This document shows, one piece after another, positions 46,204 through 53,973 of a DNA stretch of 55,624 nt. A program made the translations under genes and the position numbers. Source of the stretch: Gammaproteobacteria bacterium (GTDB lineage Bacteria; Pseudomonadota; Gammaproteobacteria; Steroidobacterales; Steroidobacteraceae); the NCBI GenBank assembly GCA_003134045.1, contig PLAH01000140.1:817-56440 (forward strand). Direction: 5' to 3'. The notes below the pieces were generated by a model. It made no database searches and was not told the origin of the DNA. It worked only from the letters and a program-made list of their open reading frames with translations. The stretch's first letter is position 1, and each line of letters starts with the position of its first letter.

Positions 46204-46982
46204 AGGTCTTTGCGCAACGATGCCAGACTGCGCCTTTGCCCGCCAGTGGGCAAAACACCGCAGTCCCTTGAATTGTCCTGAGCAGATTGTGCAGGCTGAG
46301 AGGTGATTCTGGCACGATAATTACGGCACGACGGGCCGGAGCGCAATGAGGTGCAGTCCTCGTCGATCATGCCGCTGGCCACGCTTGGCGTCGCGGGAAG
46401 CAAGGACGACGTGGACATGATCGTCAAGGGGGTATTGACCGGTGCGCGAGTTACCAAGGGATCGTCCCTGGCAGCCCCTGCTCACCGGGGAGGGTATTTG
46501 GCAGATCGGCGCGTCCCCCAACCGCGCCAGGCTCTCAAGGGCATTCTTGAGCTCTTTACAGAGGTCGGGGGGACAGACGAGCGCAGGCCGATCGAGGGCA
46601 GGTTCTTCGAATTCGATGCCCCTGCTGCACGACAATGTGCATAAGTTTGCGGATCTAGTTGATTGTCGATTACCATGGAACTGGGTGTTGCGCCGGACGG
46701 GAACGATGCGACAGGATCTTCGTGCTGGTCGGGCCGCCAGTCGAGGATTCGCATGTGCGCAGCTCTCGACCACCCATTCCACCGTCTGTCATTGGCCCCA
46801 CATCGACATGGCCTCGCTCTGAGGCATTCACAGGCGGCTCAGCGCCACTGCATCTCGCTTGCCTCGGTATTGCGAGTGCGCCCGATTTACGGCCGGCTCA
46901 TCTCGCGCTCCAGCGAGACCGAGGGGGCGTGTCATCATCGCGTTGATTACCACCACTACTACTACAATCCAAGGGATAGACC
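46204..46982. other. Gap between DUF2946 and CopC-like genes without a clear gene
   Basis: About 780 bases. Several frames of 80-150 codons are open on both strands, but none shows a recognisable domain, ribosome-binding site or protein-like composition. One plus-strand stretch near 46369-46440 (MPLATLGVAGSKDDVDMIVK and on) reads as plausible protein and may be a remnant; I cannot name it. The end carries the AAGGGA site of the CopC-like gene. Confidence 0.4.
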
Positions 46983-47345
46983 ATGACCAAGCTCATCGCG
47001 GCGCTGATCGCGATTACTCTTTTCGCGACCCCCTATGTCCATGCAGCGCACTCGGCCGGTGCACAGCTAATCAAGTCGACGCCTGAAGAAGACAGCGTCA
47101 ACGACCCACCGCCGTCGGCTTTCACCTTTGAGTTTTCCGAAGCGGTACAACTGCACCAGTTATTCATCAAAAAAGACGATGACAAACAGAAGCCGATCGA
47201 CCGCTTGCCATCCCAGTACGCCACCACTCTCACTATACCCGCCCCGTCGCTGACGCCGGGTCACTACGTGCTCGAGTGGAGCGTCTTCACTCGCGACTCT
47301 ACCGTGAGGAGCGGGCGCATCCGATTTACCGTATCCGCTGGGTGA
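46983..47345 (+). CDS. CopC-like periplasmic protein
   Basis: 120 residues with a signal peptide (KLIAALIAITLFATPYVHA) and a CopC-type beta-sandwich: STPEEDSVNDPPPSAFTFEF, SEAVQL, TPGHYVLEWSVFTRDSTVRS and GRIRFTVSAG. CopC proteins bind copper with an N-terminal His and a later DxH pair; here the mature protein probably begins AHSAG, and the usual DGH turn is DST, so the copper site seems incomplete. AAGGGA precedes the ATG by eight bases. Next on the strand, after 100 bases, is a CPA1 antiporter; no CopD is present. The fold call is good, a copper function uncertain. Confidence 0.75.
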   Translation: MTKLIAALIAITLFATPYVHAAHSAGAQLIKSTPEEDSVNDPPPSAFTFEFSEAVQLHQLFIKKDDDKQKPIDRLPSQYATTLTIPAPSLTPGHYVLEWSVFTRDSTVRSGRIRFTVSAG

Positions 47346-47445
47346 GCGGCGATGCCCTCGTCCTAAGCAGCCACGTGGAACATTCCTTGGCTTGGGTCGA
47401 CGCCCACGAGATCCCTGTTGCCGAGCGTATTGATCGCCACAGCTC

Positions 47446-48759
47446 ATGACAGCCGATTTATCCCAGCTCGGATTTTTCCTCTTTGTCTCCGCACTGGTCG
47501 CGATGCTGACGCGGCGTTTGCACATGCCCTACACCGTCGGCTTGGTGCTCGCCGGTATGGCCCTTTCTTTTTTGCACGTCTACATCCAATGGCATTTGTC
47601 GAAAGAGCTGATTTTTTTCGTGTTTTTGCCACCCTTGGTCTTCGAGGCGGCGCTCTTTATTCATTGGCGGGAATTTCGCAAAGATCTACCCGTGTTAGCC
47701 CTGTTGGTGACAGTGGGACTCCTGCTGGCGGCCGCCGTCACGGCGATCGGCATGTATTACGCGTTACATTGGGATTGGGGTAGTGCGGTTGTTTTCGGTG
47801 TGTTGATTGCCGCCACCGATCCCGTGTCCGTGATCGCAACCTTCAAAGAGTCCGGTGTGCATGGGCGCTTGCGCCTCCTGATCGAAGCGGAGAGCCTGCT
47901 GAACGATGGCACCGCTGCTGTCGCCTTCGTAACGGTGCTCGGCCTACTGACTGGGGAACAGCAAGGGATTGTTCTCATTACGAGCGCCTTACTTCTAACG
48001 ATCGTCGGAGGTGGGCTGATCGGCGGTATCGTAGCTTCGGGATTCATGTTTTTGGCGGGACGCACTCCGGATTATCTAGTTGAAATTACCTTCACCACCC
48101 TCACCGCATACGGCTCGTTTGTTGCCGCCGAGCATTTTCACTGCTCAGGTGTCCTCGCAACGCTCACCGCAGGGCTGGTCGTGGGTAACTTTCGCTCATC
48201 CGCGTTGGTCATCGAGGCGAATAAACACTCACCGGACTCATTTTGGGGGTATCTCGCTTTTATTCGTGATTCTCTCGTTCTCCTTTTGGTGGGCGCGCGA
48301 CAATCACGGACCAACGCCGAGCCACCCACGTTGATGACGGACGCCGGTCGCCAAGTCCTGCAGCCGTTCTGGGAATACATCGCCTTTATCGCCAATTCCC
48401 TGATATTTCTCTTGATTGGGGCACAGGAAGCGCAGCAACACTTCGGCAATATTTGGATCTCCGTGCTGGTCGCGATCGTGCTGGTGACACTGGGGCGTGC
48501 GGTGGCAATTTATCCCGTGTGTGCGCTCTTTGCGCGCAGCCGACTTAAGGTCGAGAGCCGGCATCAGCATGTTCTATTTTGGGGCGGGTTACGGGGCGCG
48601 TTAGCGCTGGCCTTGGCGTTGGCGCTACCTCCGGAACTGCCGCAGCACGATGCGATTATCACGATTACCTTTGCCGTGGTCGCCTTCTCTGTTTTCGCGC
48701 AAGGGCTCACAATTACCCCGCTCCTGCGCAGACTGGGACAGGTAGGGCGTACTGCATGA
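47446..48759 (+). CDS. CPA1-family Na+(K+)/H+ antiporter with internal duplication
   Basis: 437 residues, about ten or more membrane helices. Family motifs: LHMPYTVGLVLAGM at the start, FLPPLVFEAALFIHW, the ion-site region ATDPVSVIATFKESGVHGRL, EAESLLNDGTAAVAF, and FWGGLRGALALALALALP near the end. It is unusual that FWGYLAFIRDSLVLLLVGA (about residue 266) is repeated as FWEYIAFIANSLIFLLIGA (about 308), 12 of 20 positions identical; normal NhaP-type proteins have this segment once, in the second form. About 42 residues therefore seem inserted by an old tandem duplication, which would add a helix and change topology unless one copy stays out of the membrane. ATG 47446 lacks a strong ribosome-binding site. 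Confidence 0.88.
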   Translation: MTADLSQLGFFLFVSALVAMLTRRLHMPYTVGLVLAGMALSFLHVYIQWHLSKELIFFVFLPPLVFEAALFIHWREFRKDLPVLALLVTVGLLLAAAVTAIGMYYALHWDWGSAVVFGVLIAATDPVSVIATFKESGVHGRLRLLIEAESLLNDGTAAVAFVTVLGLLTGEQQGIVLITSALLLTIVGGGLIGGIVASGFMFLAGRTPDYLVEITFTTLTAYGSFVAAEHFHCSGVLATLTAGLVVGNFRSSALVIEANKHSPDSFWGYLAFIRDSLVLLLVGARQSRTNAEPPTLMTDAGRQVLQPFWEYIAFIANSLIFLLIGAQEAQQHFGNIWISVLVAIVLVTLGRAVAIYPVCALFARSRLKVESRHQHVLFWGGLRGALALALALALPPELPQHDAIITITFAVVAFSVFAQGLTITPLLRRLGQVGRTA

Positions 48760-48808
48760 AATGTGCTGGAGCAGCAGCATCGTAAAGGCAGACAAGTATG
48801 CCAATGAG

Positions 48809-49208
48809 ATGGATAATGCCCCAATGAAAGATACCGCCTTTCGCACACCATCGACAGACGGCGTCTCCTTGAGAAGCATCCTGGTTACCAGCTGTGTTGC
48901 GATGCTCGTTATCTTTGGTCTCGATTTGACCTATGGCGCGAAGATTTGGCTGCACCCGCTTTATGTCTTTCCATTGGCCGCGCTGGCGTTTTACGGCCAA
49001 AGAATCGGCTGGGTTGCGGGAGGGGAATTTGAACGACTCCAAGGGGCACGAGGCGGGCGATCAAGTGCTGTGTCTGCTCGGCGCCATACTGTTACGGCAC
49101 ACGCGATTCTCGGATTGCAGCGCGCGACTGGGCGGAGACGCGTTCGCAATCATGATGCCGAACACCGACAGGGAGGATTGCGCGACGCTAGGTTGTCATC
49201 GGCATTGA
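48809..49208 (+). pseudogene. Diguanylate cyclase remnant (membrane start plus part of GGDEF)
   Basis: The first frame has two hydrophobic segments (SILVTSCVAMLVIFGLDL, LYVFPLAALAFYGQRIGWV) typical of the membrane part of diguanylate cyclases. At about 49025 a deletion and frame change lead into NDSKGHEAGDQVLCLLGAI, CSARLGGDAFAIMMPNTD, the middle of a GGDEF domain, then a stop. The signature reads GGDAF instead of GGDEF, and the N-terminal part of the domain and its end are missing. It lies in a 450-base gap between the antiporter and the convergent response regulator. Non-functional. Confidence 0.8.
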
Positions 49209-49217
49209 AGGCGGCGC

Positions 49218-49910
49218 CTACATTACCAAGCGGTAGCCGACACCAAACTCGGTAATGATGCGTGATGGATGAGAAGGATTGACCTCGAGTTTTTTTCGCA
49301 GGCTGGAGACGCATACACGGAGTTCTAGCGATTTAACTGAGTTGGGGCCCCAGACCTCCGTCATGATTTTGGCTTGCGTGACTGCCCGATTGGGTGCCCG
49401 TGCCAGCGTCTCGAGGATGCGATATTCGAGCCGCGTCAACTCCTGACCTTGCCTATCGCCCTGACGCACGATGCGGCGGCCCAAGTCAATCGAAAGATTG
49501 TCCAATTCGAGAACACCGGTGGGCAGCCAGCCACCACGTGCGTGAAACCGAAGCGCGGCGCGCACGCGAGCCAGCAACTCCGGCGCGCTGAAAGGCGTCA
49601 GGATGTAATCATCTGCACCGGCATCGAAGGCAGCAAGCCGGCGCGCTTCGGCGCGGCCGCCGGCCAGAGCCAAAATCGGCATGAGCGACCATGTACGGAG
49701 CGCCTTGATGAGACGAATGCCATAACGATCTGGCGCTCCCATTCGGACGATCATCACGTCGGGCGGTCGTGCTGCTGCTTCCAGTTCTCCGCCCGTGCAG
49801 GTGTCGGAAGTCACGACACGGAAGCTATCGCCTTCCAATATCCGCCTCAGGGCTCGCTGAGAGGCGTGATCATCGTCGACGATCTGCACAAGATGATTTC
49901 GTAGTGCCAT
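49218..49910 (-). CDS. OmpR-type response regulator with degenerate receiver
   Basis: 230 residues: receiver domain (residues ~5-120) and winged-helix output domain (~130-230; LTRLEYRILETLARAPNRAV, IMTEVWGPNSVKSLELRVCV, FGVGYRL). The acidic triad is partly kept (VDDDH), but the phospho-acceptor position reads VMIVRMGAPD, with Arg56 where the related regulator at 53251 has Asp in FVDLGLPD. The conserved Lys is also gone: DYILTPF instead of DYLTKPF. It is therefore unlikely to be phosphorylated in the normal way and may act constitutively or sense something else. It lies 41 bases downstream of the TonB-receptor gene on the same strand, possibly as part of its operon. Confidence 0.9.
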   Translation of the reverse strand: MALRNHLVQIVDDDHASQRALRRILEGDSFRVVTSDTCTGGELEAAARPPDVMIVRMGAPDRYGIRLIKALRTWSLMPILALAGGRAEARRLAAFDAGADDYILTPFSAPELLARVRAALRFHARGGWLPTGVLELDNLSIDLGRRIVRQGDRQGQELTRLEYRILETLARAPNRAVTQAKIMTEVWGPNSVKSLELRVCVSSLRKKLEVNPSHPSRIITEFGVGYRLVM

Positions 49911-49951
49911 GTGTGCGGGGGCTCACTCATGCATTATGCGTCGCCTCGCAC

Positions 49952-52351
49952 CTAGAAGCGGTAAGTCAGGTCAACTCCCGCCGTGAGCGGCTGGTTGGTG
50001 ACGACTCGATTGAATGCAGTGGTGGCCTCCAATAATTGAAACAGGTTTTCGAGTTGTGCGTGTTTGTTGAACGCATTGTTGACAAACAGCGTCGCGCTCC
50101 AACCGTCACGGGACTGAATACCTGCGCGAATATTGGTCAGGCTATAGCCGGGCAGCTGAAGATACTTGCCGTTGATGTTATAGCCGTACGGAAAGGCCAA
50201 GGAATAGCGCGAGCCCGTATAAGAGGTCTCAACTCGTCCCGTGAAGGAGTATTTGTCGCTCAGCGGCTTCAGATAGCTGAGTATGATGTCTCCGGTTACC
50301 GTCGGAACCTCCGGGAGCTTGTCAAGCGGGGTAATTTGCCAGTGCGAGCCCGGATCGAGAGTTTCATTCAGGTAACCAGCGGTCAACTCGAGGTTGAAGC
50401 CCGCGCCCAAAACGGCCACTGTGTCGATCTCTGTTCCGTAAATCGTCGCGTGGTTGCCATTGATGTTGAGCGCCCACACATTGGGATACGCCTCGAGCTG
50501 GATGTTTTTCCAATCCTCATAAAAGACGCTCGCGTTCACGGTCAGGCGGTGATCGAAGAACCGGGCTTTTTCGCCGATCTCGTAACTCCAGACCTTGTCC
50601 GGTTCATAACTGGTGGGCCACTTTCCGTTGGTATAGTGATAGGCGGCGAAAGCCGGCGCCCAAACGGCGCCGGTCGTAGGATAGACCGCGTCGCCTCCGC
50701 CCGGGCGGAAGCCGTTCGACACGGTCGCGTATACCATGAGGTCTCGGTCGAACTCGTAAGACAGATTAAACTTCGGATCAACGCTGGTTGAGGACTGTGT
50801 AATCAATCCTGAACATGACGGCGCGGCTGCCCCGAGGCCCGACCCCCACCCACTGATGCACGAGGAGAACTTGTAGTCGTATTTGTTCACGCGTAGGCCG
50901 ACATCGGCCTTAAGTTCGCTCGTCAGGGCATAGGTGGCGTTGCCGAAGATCGCATACTGATTAAGCGTCGTTGGCGAATTTGCGTCAAACCAGTTGGGTG
51001 TCGTCGCGGGCTGCGTCGTGCCGATATCCATATAGGTCGAGTAGTTGGGCGTCGTCCCATTGAAAGTCCACAGCGAGTTGAAATGGCTGTAGTAGGCGCC
51101 GCCCACCCAGGTAAGCGAACCATTGTCCTTCGAGGTGAAGCGCAATTCTTCGCTGAATTGTTTGGATGGATCATTTTCGTAGCCATAAGCCTCACCGGTT
51201 CCTTGAGGGCCATAGTAGCCCGGAGGGGGGAGTCCGTAATTGGAGGCGTAGGTTGCGCCCGTGTTCGGATTGTTGAATTCCTCGCTCGCGTCTTGGATCT
51301 GTGTGGACCTGCGGGTCCAGTAAGCGCTGACCGACGTGATGTCGAAGGCCTCGAGACTATAATTGACATTGAGGCTGGAGATCGTGATCTCATCGGTCAG
51401 CGGCTCGGCGATATCGAACGGCTGATAATGCGCGTTTGCAATGCCAGGAACACTGTCATAAGCGCTTACGCCACTCTGCCTGCTGGTCTCGTAAAATATC
51501 GACGGTGTGATCGTCAAATCGTCGGTCGGTTTCCAGAGCAAGGTTGCGCGAGCGCTGTATAGGTGGTAGGCATTCGAACCCGAATACTGCTTCTCGACCG
51601 GAGCGTTTTGAACGTCGCCGCGTATGGCGCCATTCGTGCTGACGGTGGGAAAGGGGGATCCTACGATGCGATTGATCCAACCGCTGGTATAGTTTTCCGT
51701 TCCAACCAGTCGCAGTGCCAGCCTGTCATCGATCAACGGAAAGTTGACCATGAAATTATAGTTGTGATTGAACCCGCCGCCATCAGTGCCCGATAGAATG
51801 CTTTGAGCAGAGGCGTGGAACTCCTTCAAATCGGGCTGATTGGTTATCAGTCGGACCGTGCCGCCCATTGATCCCGACCCAAACAGCGTGCCTTGTGGCC
51901 CACGCAGCACTTCGATGCGATTCAAGTCATAGAGCGCGGGATCAATCACCACATGGCCATTTTGCGCACTGGCCGGGCCGGTCAAGGGGGTGTCGTCGAG
52001 ATAGAACCCGACAGTTGCGGAATTGCCGCCGCTCGAGGTCATGCCACGCATCTCGATTTCGGTCTGACTCGGTCCTTCGCTCTTCAACGAGACGCCGGGT
52101 GTCGCCTGAGCGAGGTTAGCGAACGACGTGATGCCGCGGGCCTGCAGATCGGCGCCGCTGGTGGCGGCGATGCTGATGGGTGTGTCTTGAACCGTGGATA
52201 CGCGCTTCTGCGCGGTCACGACCACTTCATCGAGCTGGCCCGCACTGTCGGTATCAGAGACCGCGAGGGCACGCACATTAAGTGCAAAGATAATCGCTGT
52301 GCTGCCCAACGCCGCTGCGGACAGCCCAATTCTCGAGGTCTGTTTCATCAT
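49952..52351 (-). CDS. TonB-dependent outer-membrane receptor
   Basis: 799 residues. A signal peptide (TSRIGLSAAALGSTAIIFAL) and a TonB-box-like DEVVVTAQKR are followed by the plug (VQDTPISIAATSGADLQARG, LYDLNRIEVLRGPQGTLFG, GGTVRLITNQPD) and a 22-strand-type barrel ending in VDLTYRF with the terminal Phe needed for assembly. This is the FecA/Fiu-like long barrel family typical of Xanthomonadales and Sphingomonadales; the substrate cannot be told, though the RGPQGTLFG form often serves plant or carbohydrate-type ligands or siderophores. AGGAG lies four bases before ATG 52351 and seven before the next ATG (52348); the second may be the true start. The frame open further upstream has no signal sequence. 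Unlike the copy at 42797 it is intact. Confidence 0.93.
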   Translation of the reverse strand: MMKQTSRIGLSAAALGSTAIIFALNVRALAVSDTDSAGQLDEVVVTAQKRVSTVQDTPISIAATSGADLQARGITSFANLAQATPGVSLKSEGPSQTEIEMRGMTSSGGNSATVGFYLDDTPLTGPASAQNGHVVIDPALYDLNRIEVLRGPQGTLFGSGSMGGTVRLITNQPDLKEFHASAQSILSGTDGGGFNHNYNFMVNFPLIDDRLALRLVGTENYTSGWINRIVGSPFPTVSTNGAIRGDVQNAPVEKQYSGSNAYHLYSARATLLWKPTDDLTITPSIFYETSRQSGVSAYDSVPGIANAHYQPFDIAEPLTDEITISSLNVNYSLEAFDITSVSAYWTRRSTQIQDASEEFNNPNTGATYASNYGLPPPGYYGPQGTGEAYGYENDPSKQFSEELRFTSKDNGSLTWVGGAYYSHFNSLWTFNGTTPNYSTYMDIGTTQPATTPNWFDANSPTTLNQYAIFGNATYALTSELKADVGLRVNKYDYKFSSCISGWGSGLGAAAPSCSGLITQSSTSVDPKFNLSYEFDRDLMVYATVSNGFRPGGGDAVYPTTGAVWAPAFAAYHYTNGKWPTSYEPDKVWSYEIGEKARFFDHRLTVNASVFYEDWKNIQLEAYPNVWALNINGNHATIYGTEIDTVAVLGAGFNLELTAGYLNETLDPGSHWQITPLDKLPEVPTVTGDIILSYLKPLSDKYSFTGRVETSYTGSRYSLAFPYGYNINGKYLQLPGYSLTNIRAGIQSRDGWSATLFVNNAFNKHAQLENLFQLLEATTAFNRVVTNQPLTAGVDLTYRF

Positions 52352-52499
52352 TCTGCTCCTAGAGTCATCCCACAAAAGCTCTCGCGGTGATTTGGCGCGG
52401 AACCCGCACCTCGCACCGACTCTTATAGATTCGACATCGACCACGAACCGTAAAGGCTGCATACGAACCTAGAGATTCGTCGTAAAAACCTTCTACCAA

Positions 52500-52691
52500 T
52501 TACCGCGGACCGCACCGATCGTTGTGAATACACGTGCCCGCATGGTGTTTGATGGCGGCGAAACTCAGTCCGTTGCTGTTCTCAAGTCGACACGTGAACC
52601 AAAACGCGACTGTCGCGTTCGATTGAATGGCGGCAATGACCGTATTGATCCCCAATGCGACTAATATCAGCGTCATACTCCGTTGGAACAT
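52500..52691 (-). CDS. Possible 63-residue membrane or secreted peptide
   Basis: A short frame with a well placed AGGAG (six bases before the ATG) and a hydrophobic N-terminal helix (MTLILVALGINTVIAAIQ), then a Cys-containing polar region (WFTCRLENS, HHAGTCIHNDRC). It lies upstream of the TonB-receptor gene on the same strand, about 150 bases away. No family recognised. The ribosome-binding site and signal-like start support it; composition after residue 40 is not convincing. Confidence 0.35.
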   Translation of the reverse strand: MFQRSMTLILVALGINTVIAAIQSNATVAFWFTCRLENSNGLSFAAIKHHAGTCIHNDRCGPR

Positions 52692-53250
52692 CCCTTACTC
52701 CTCGCTTTCGCTCGGCTATCGTGATTGCGAGCCTCAGTAGCAACCGCTGTTCCTCCCGAACAACACAAACTTGTTGCGATGCCGTCTGTAATGCAGCCTC
52801 CCAGATTCGGTCTTAAAAAAGTCCAAAAAAAGGTTGGTGCACGCCAGTGCGCGTGCGCACACTGCTGATGCGCGACGGGTGACTGAATCAGCTTTGATCG
52901 AGCCAGTACGGCCAGACGCAGCCAGGTAGACCGATTACCCCCAGAACGGCGGGGCGTAGCGCAGACACTCAAATTAGCTGCGTTTTTGCAGCCAAACCGT
53001 GATCGAGCGTGTTGGAGCGATATTGTCGTCCGGGACGAGTTCGCCTATTTGACTTACCCTGCGACGGTCGACCTAATTCGCACCAAGATGGCGCGCGCCG
53101 TCTAAAAATTAACGAGCGCCGCCGCAACGGGCAGCGCAGCCCGGAGTTGCCCGAGTAGATTTGCTCGCCATTTCAGCGTAAAACTTGTGACCTTAAAAAT
53201 GCGTGAATCTCCTCATGCAGGCGAATACACTCGGGAAGTAGCCAGCCTCC
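52692..53250. other. Divergent intergenic region upstream of the KdpE-like regulator
   Basis: About 560 bases without a supported gene. It contains an imperfect hairpin (CAGTGCGC-GT-GCGCACACTG, about 52848-52867) and an A-rich tract near 52815-52830. Read on the minus strand the hairpin is followed by a T7 run 13 bases later, too far for a confident terminator. Promoters for the flanking divergent genes must lie here. Confidence 0.4.
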
Positions 53251-53973
53251 ATGCCTCAAACGCGACAAGCAGTGCCTCCACAGGATTTGCCGCTCCTTCT
53301 CGTCGTGGAGGACGACCCGCGTATGCGAGGCCTGCTCAGAAGTGTTCTGCGCGCAAACGGCTTCCGAACACTCGAGGCGGACACTTTGAGGGACGGGCTC
53401 GAGATTGCTGTGAACGCCCTGCCACACTTGATCTTCGTCGATCTCGGTCTGCCCGATGGCGATGGCGTTGACCTCATTCGCCGCGTCAGGGAGTGGTCGT
53501 CCGTCCCGATCTTCGTTCTTTCCGGGCGCGACCGATTGCATGAAAAGGTCGCCGGGCTCAATGCCGGCGCGGACGATTATTTGACAAAGCCGTTCATTCC
53601 CGACGAACTGCTCGCACGAGTACGCGCCGCCCTCCGGCGCATGGCGGCGCGTGACTGGCCGGTCGCAGCCGCATCCTTCGAAACGGGGGATCTACGGATA
53701 GACTTGATCCGGCGTCTCGTCACCGTTCGAGGTCGACGGATCTACCTGACCCCTACGGAATACCGCCTGCTCGTCGTGCTCACCCAGCAGGCCGGCTGCG
53801 TGGTGACGCATGAGCGCTTGTTGTCGGAGGTTTGGGGTCCAAGCAAAGCCGATTTCATTCACTATACCCACATCTACATGACTCACCTGCGCCGCAAGTT
53901 GGAGCCGGATCCGATGAATCCTGTCTACCTGTTGACCGAGACGGGTATCGGATACCGGCTTTCGTCGCGGTGA
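53251..53973 (+). CDS. KdpE-like response regulator
   Basis: 240 residues. The receiver domain has all active residues: LLLVVEDDPRMRG (acidic pair), the phospho-acceptor Asp64 in FVDLGLPDGDG, FVLSGRD and Lys113 in ADDYLTKPF. The OmpR-type DNA-binding domain follows (YLTPTEYRLLVVLTQQ, LLSEVWGPSKADF, THLRRKLEPDP, TGIGYRL). Its stop overlaps the GTG of the histidine kinase gene (GTGA), so the two are a co-translated pair. The similarity is to KdpE, but the potassium pump genes kdpFABC are not in the window, so the target is unknown. It is the functional counterpart of the degenerate regulator at 49218. Confidence 0.94.
   Translation: MPQTRQAVPPQDLPLLLVVEDDPRMRGLLRSVLRANGFRTLEADTLRDGLEIAVNALPHLIFVDLGLPDGDGVDLIRRVREWSSVPIFVLSGRDRLHEKVAGLNAGADDYLTKPFIPDELLARVRAALRRMAARDWPVAAASFETGDLRIDLIRRLVTVRGRRIYLTPTEYRLLVVLTQQAGCVVTHERLLSEVWGPSKADFIHYTHIYMTHLRRKLEPDPMNPVYLLTETGIGYRLSSR

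Noticed and set aside
46321..46782. 153-codon minus-strand frame in the gap before the CopC-like gene
   Set aside because: No domain, no ribosome-binding site, Arg-rich chance composition.
52848..52867. GC-rich hairpin with a distant T run on the minus strand
   Set aside because: The T run is about 13 bases away from the stem, so it is not a credible intrinsic terminator, and no minus-strand gene ends just before it.
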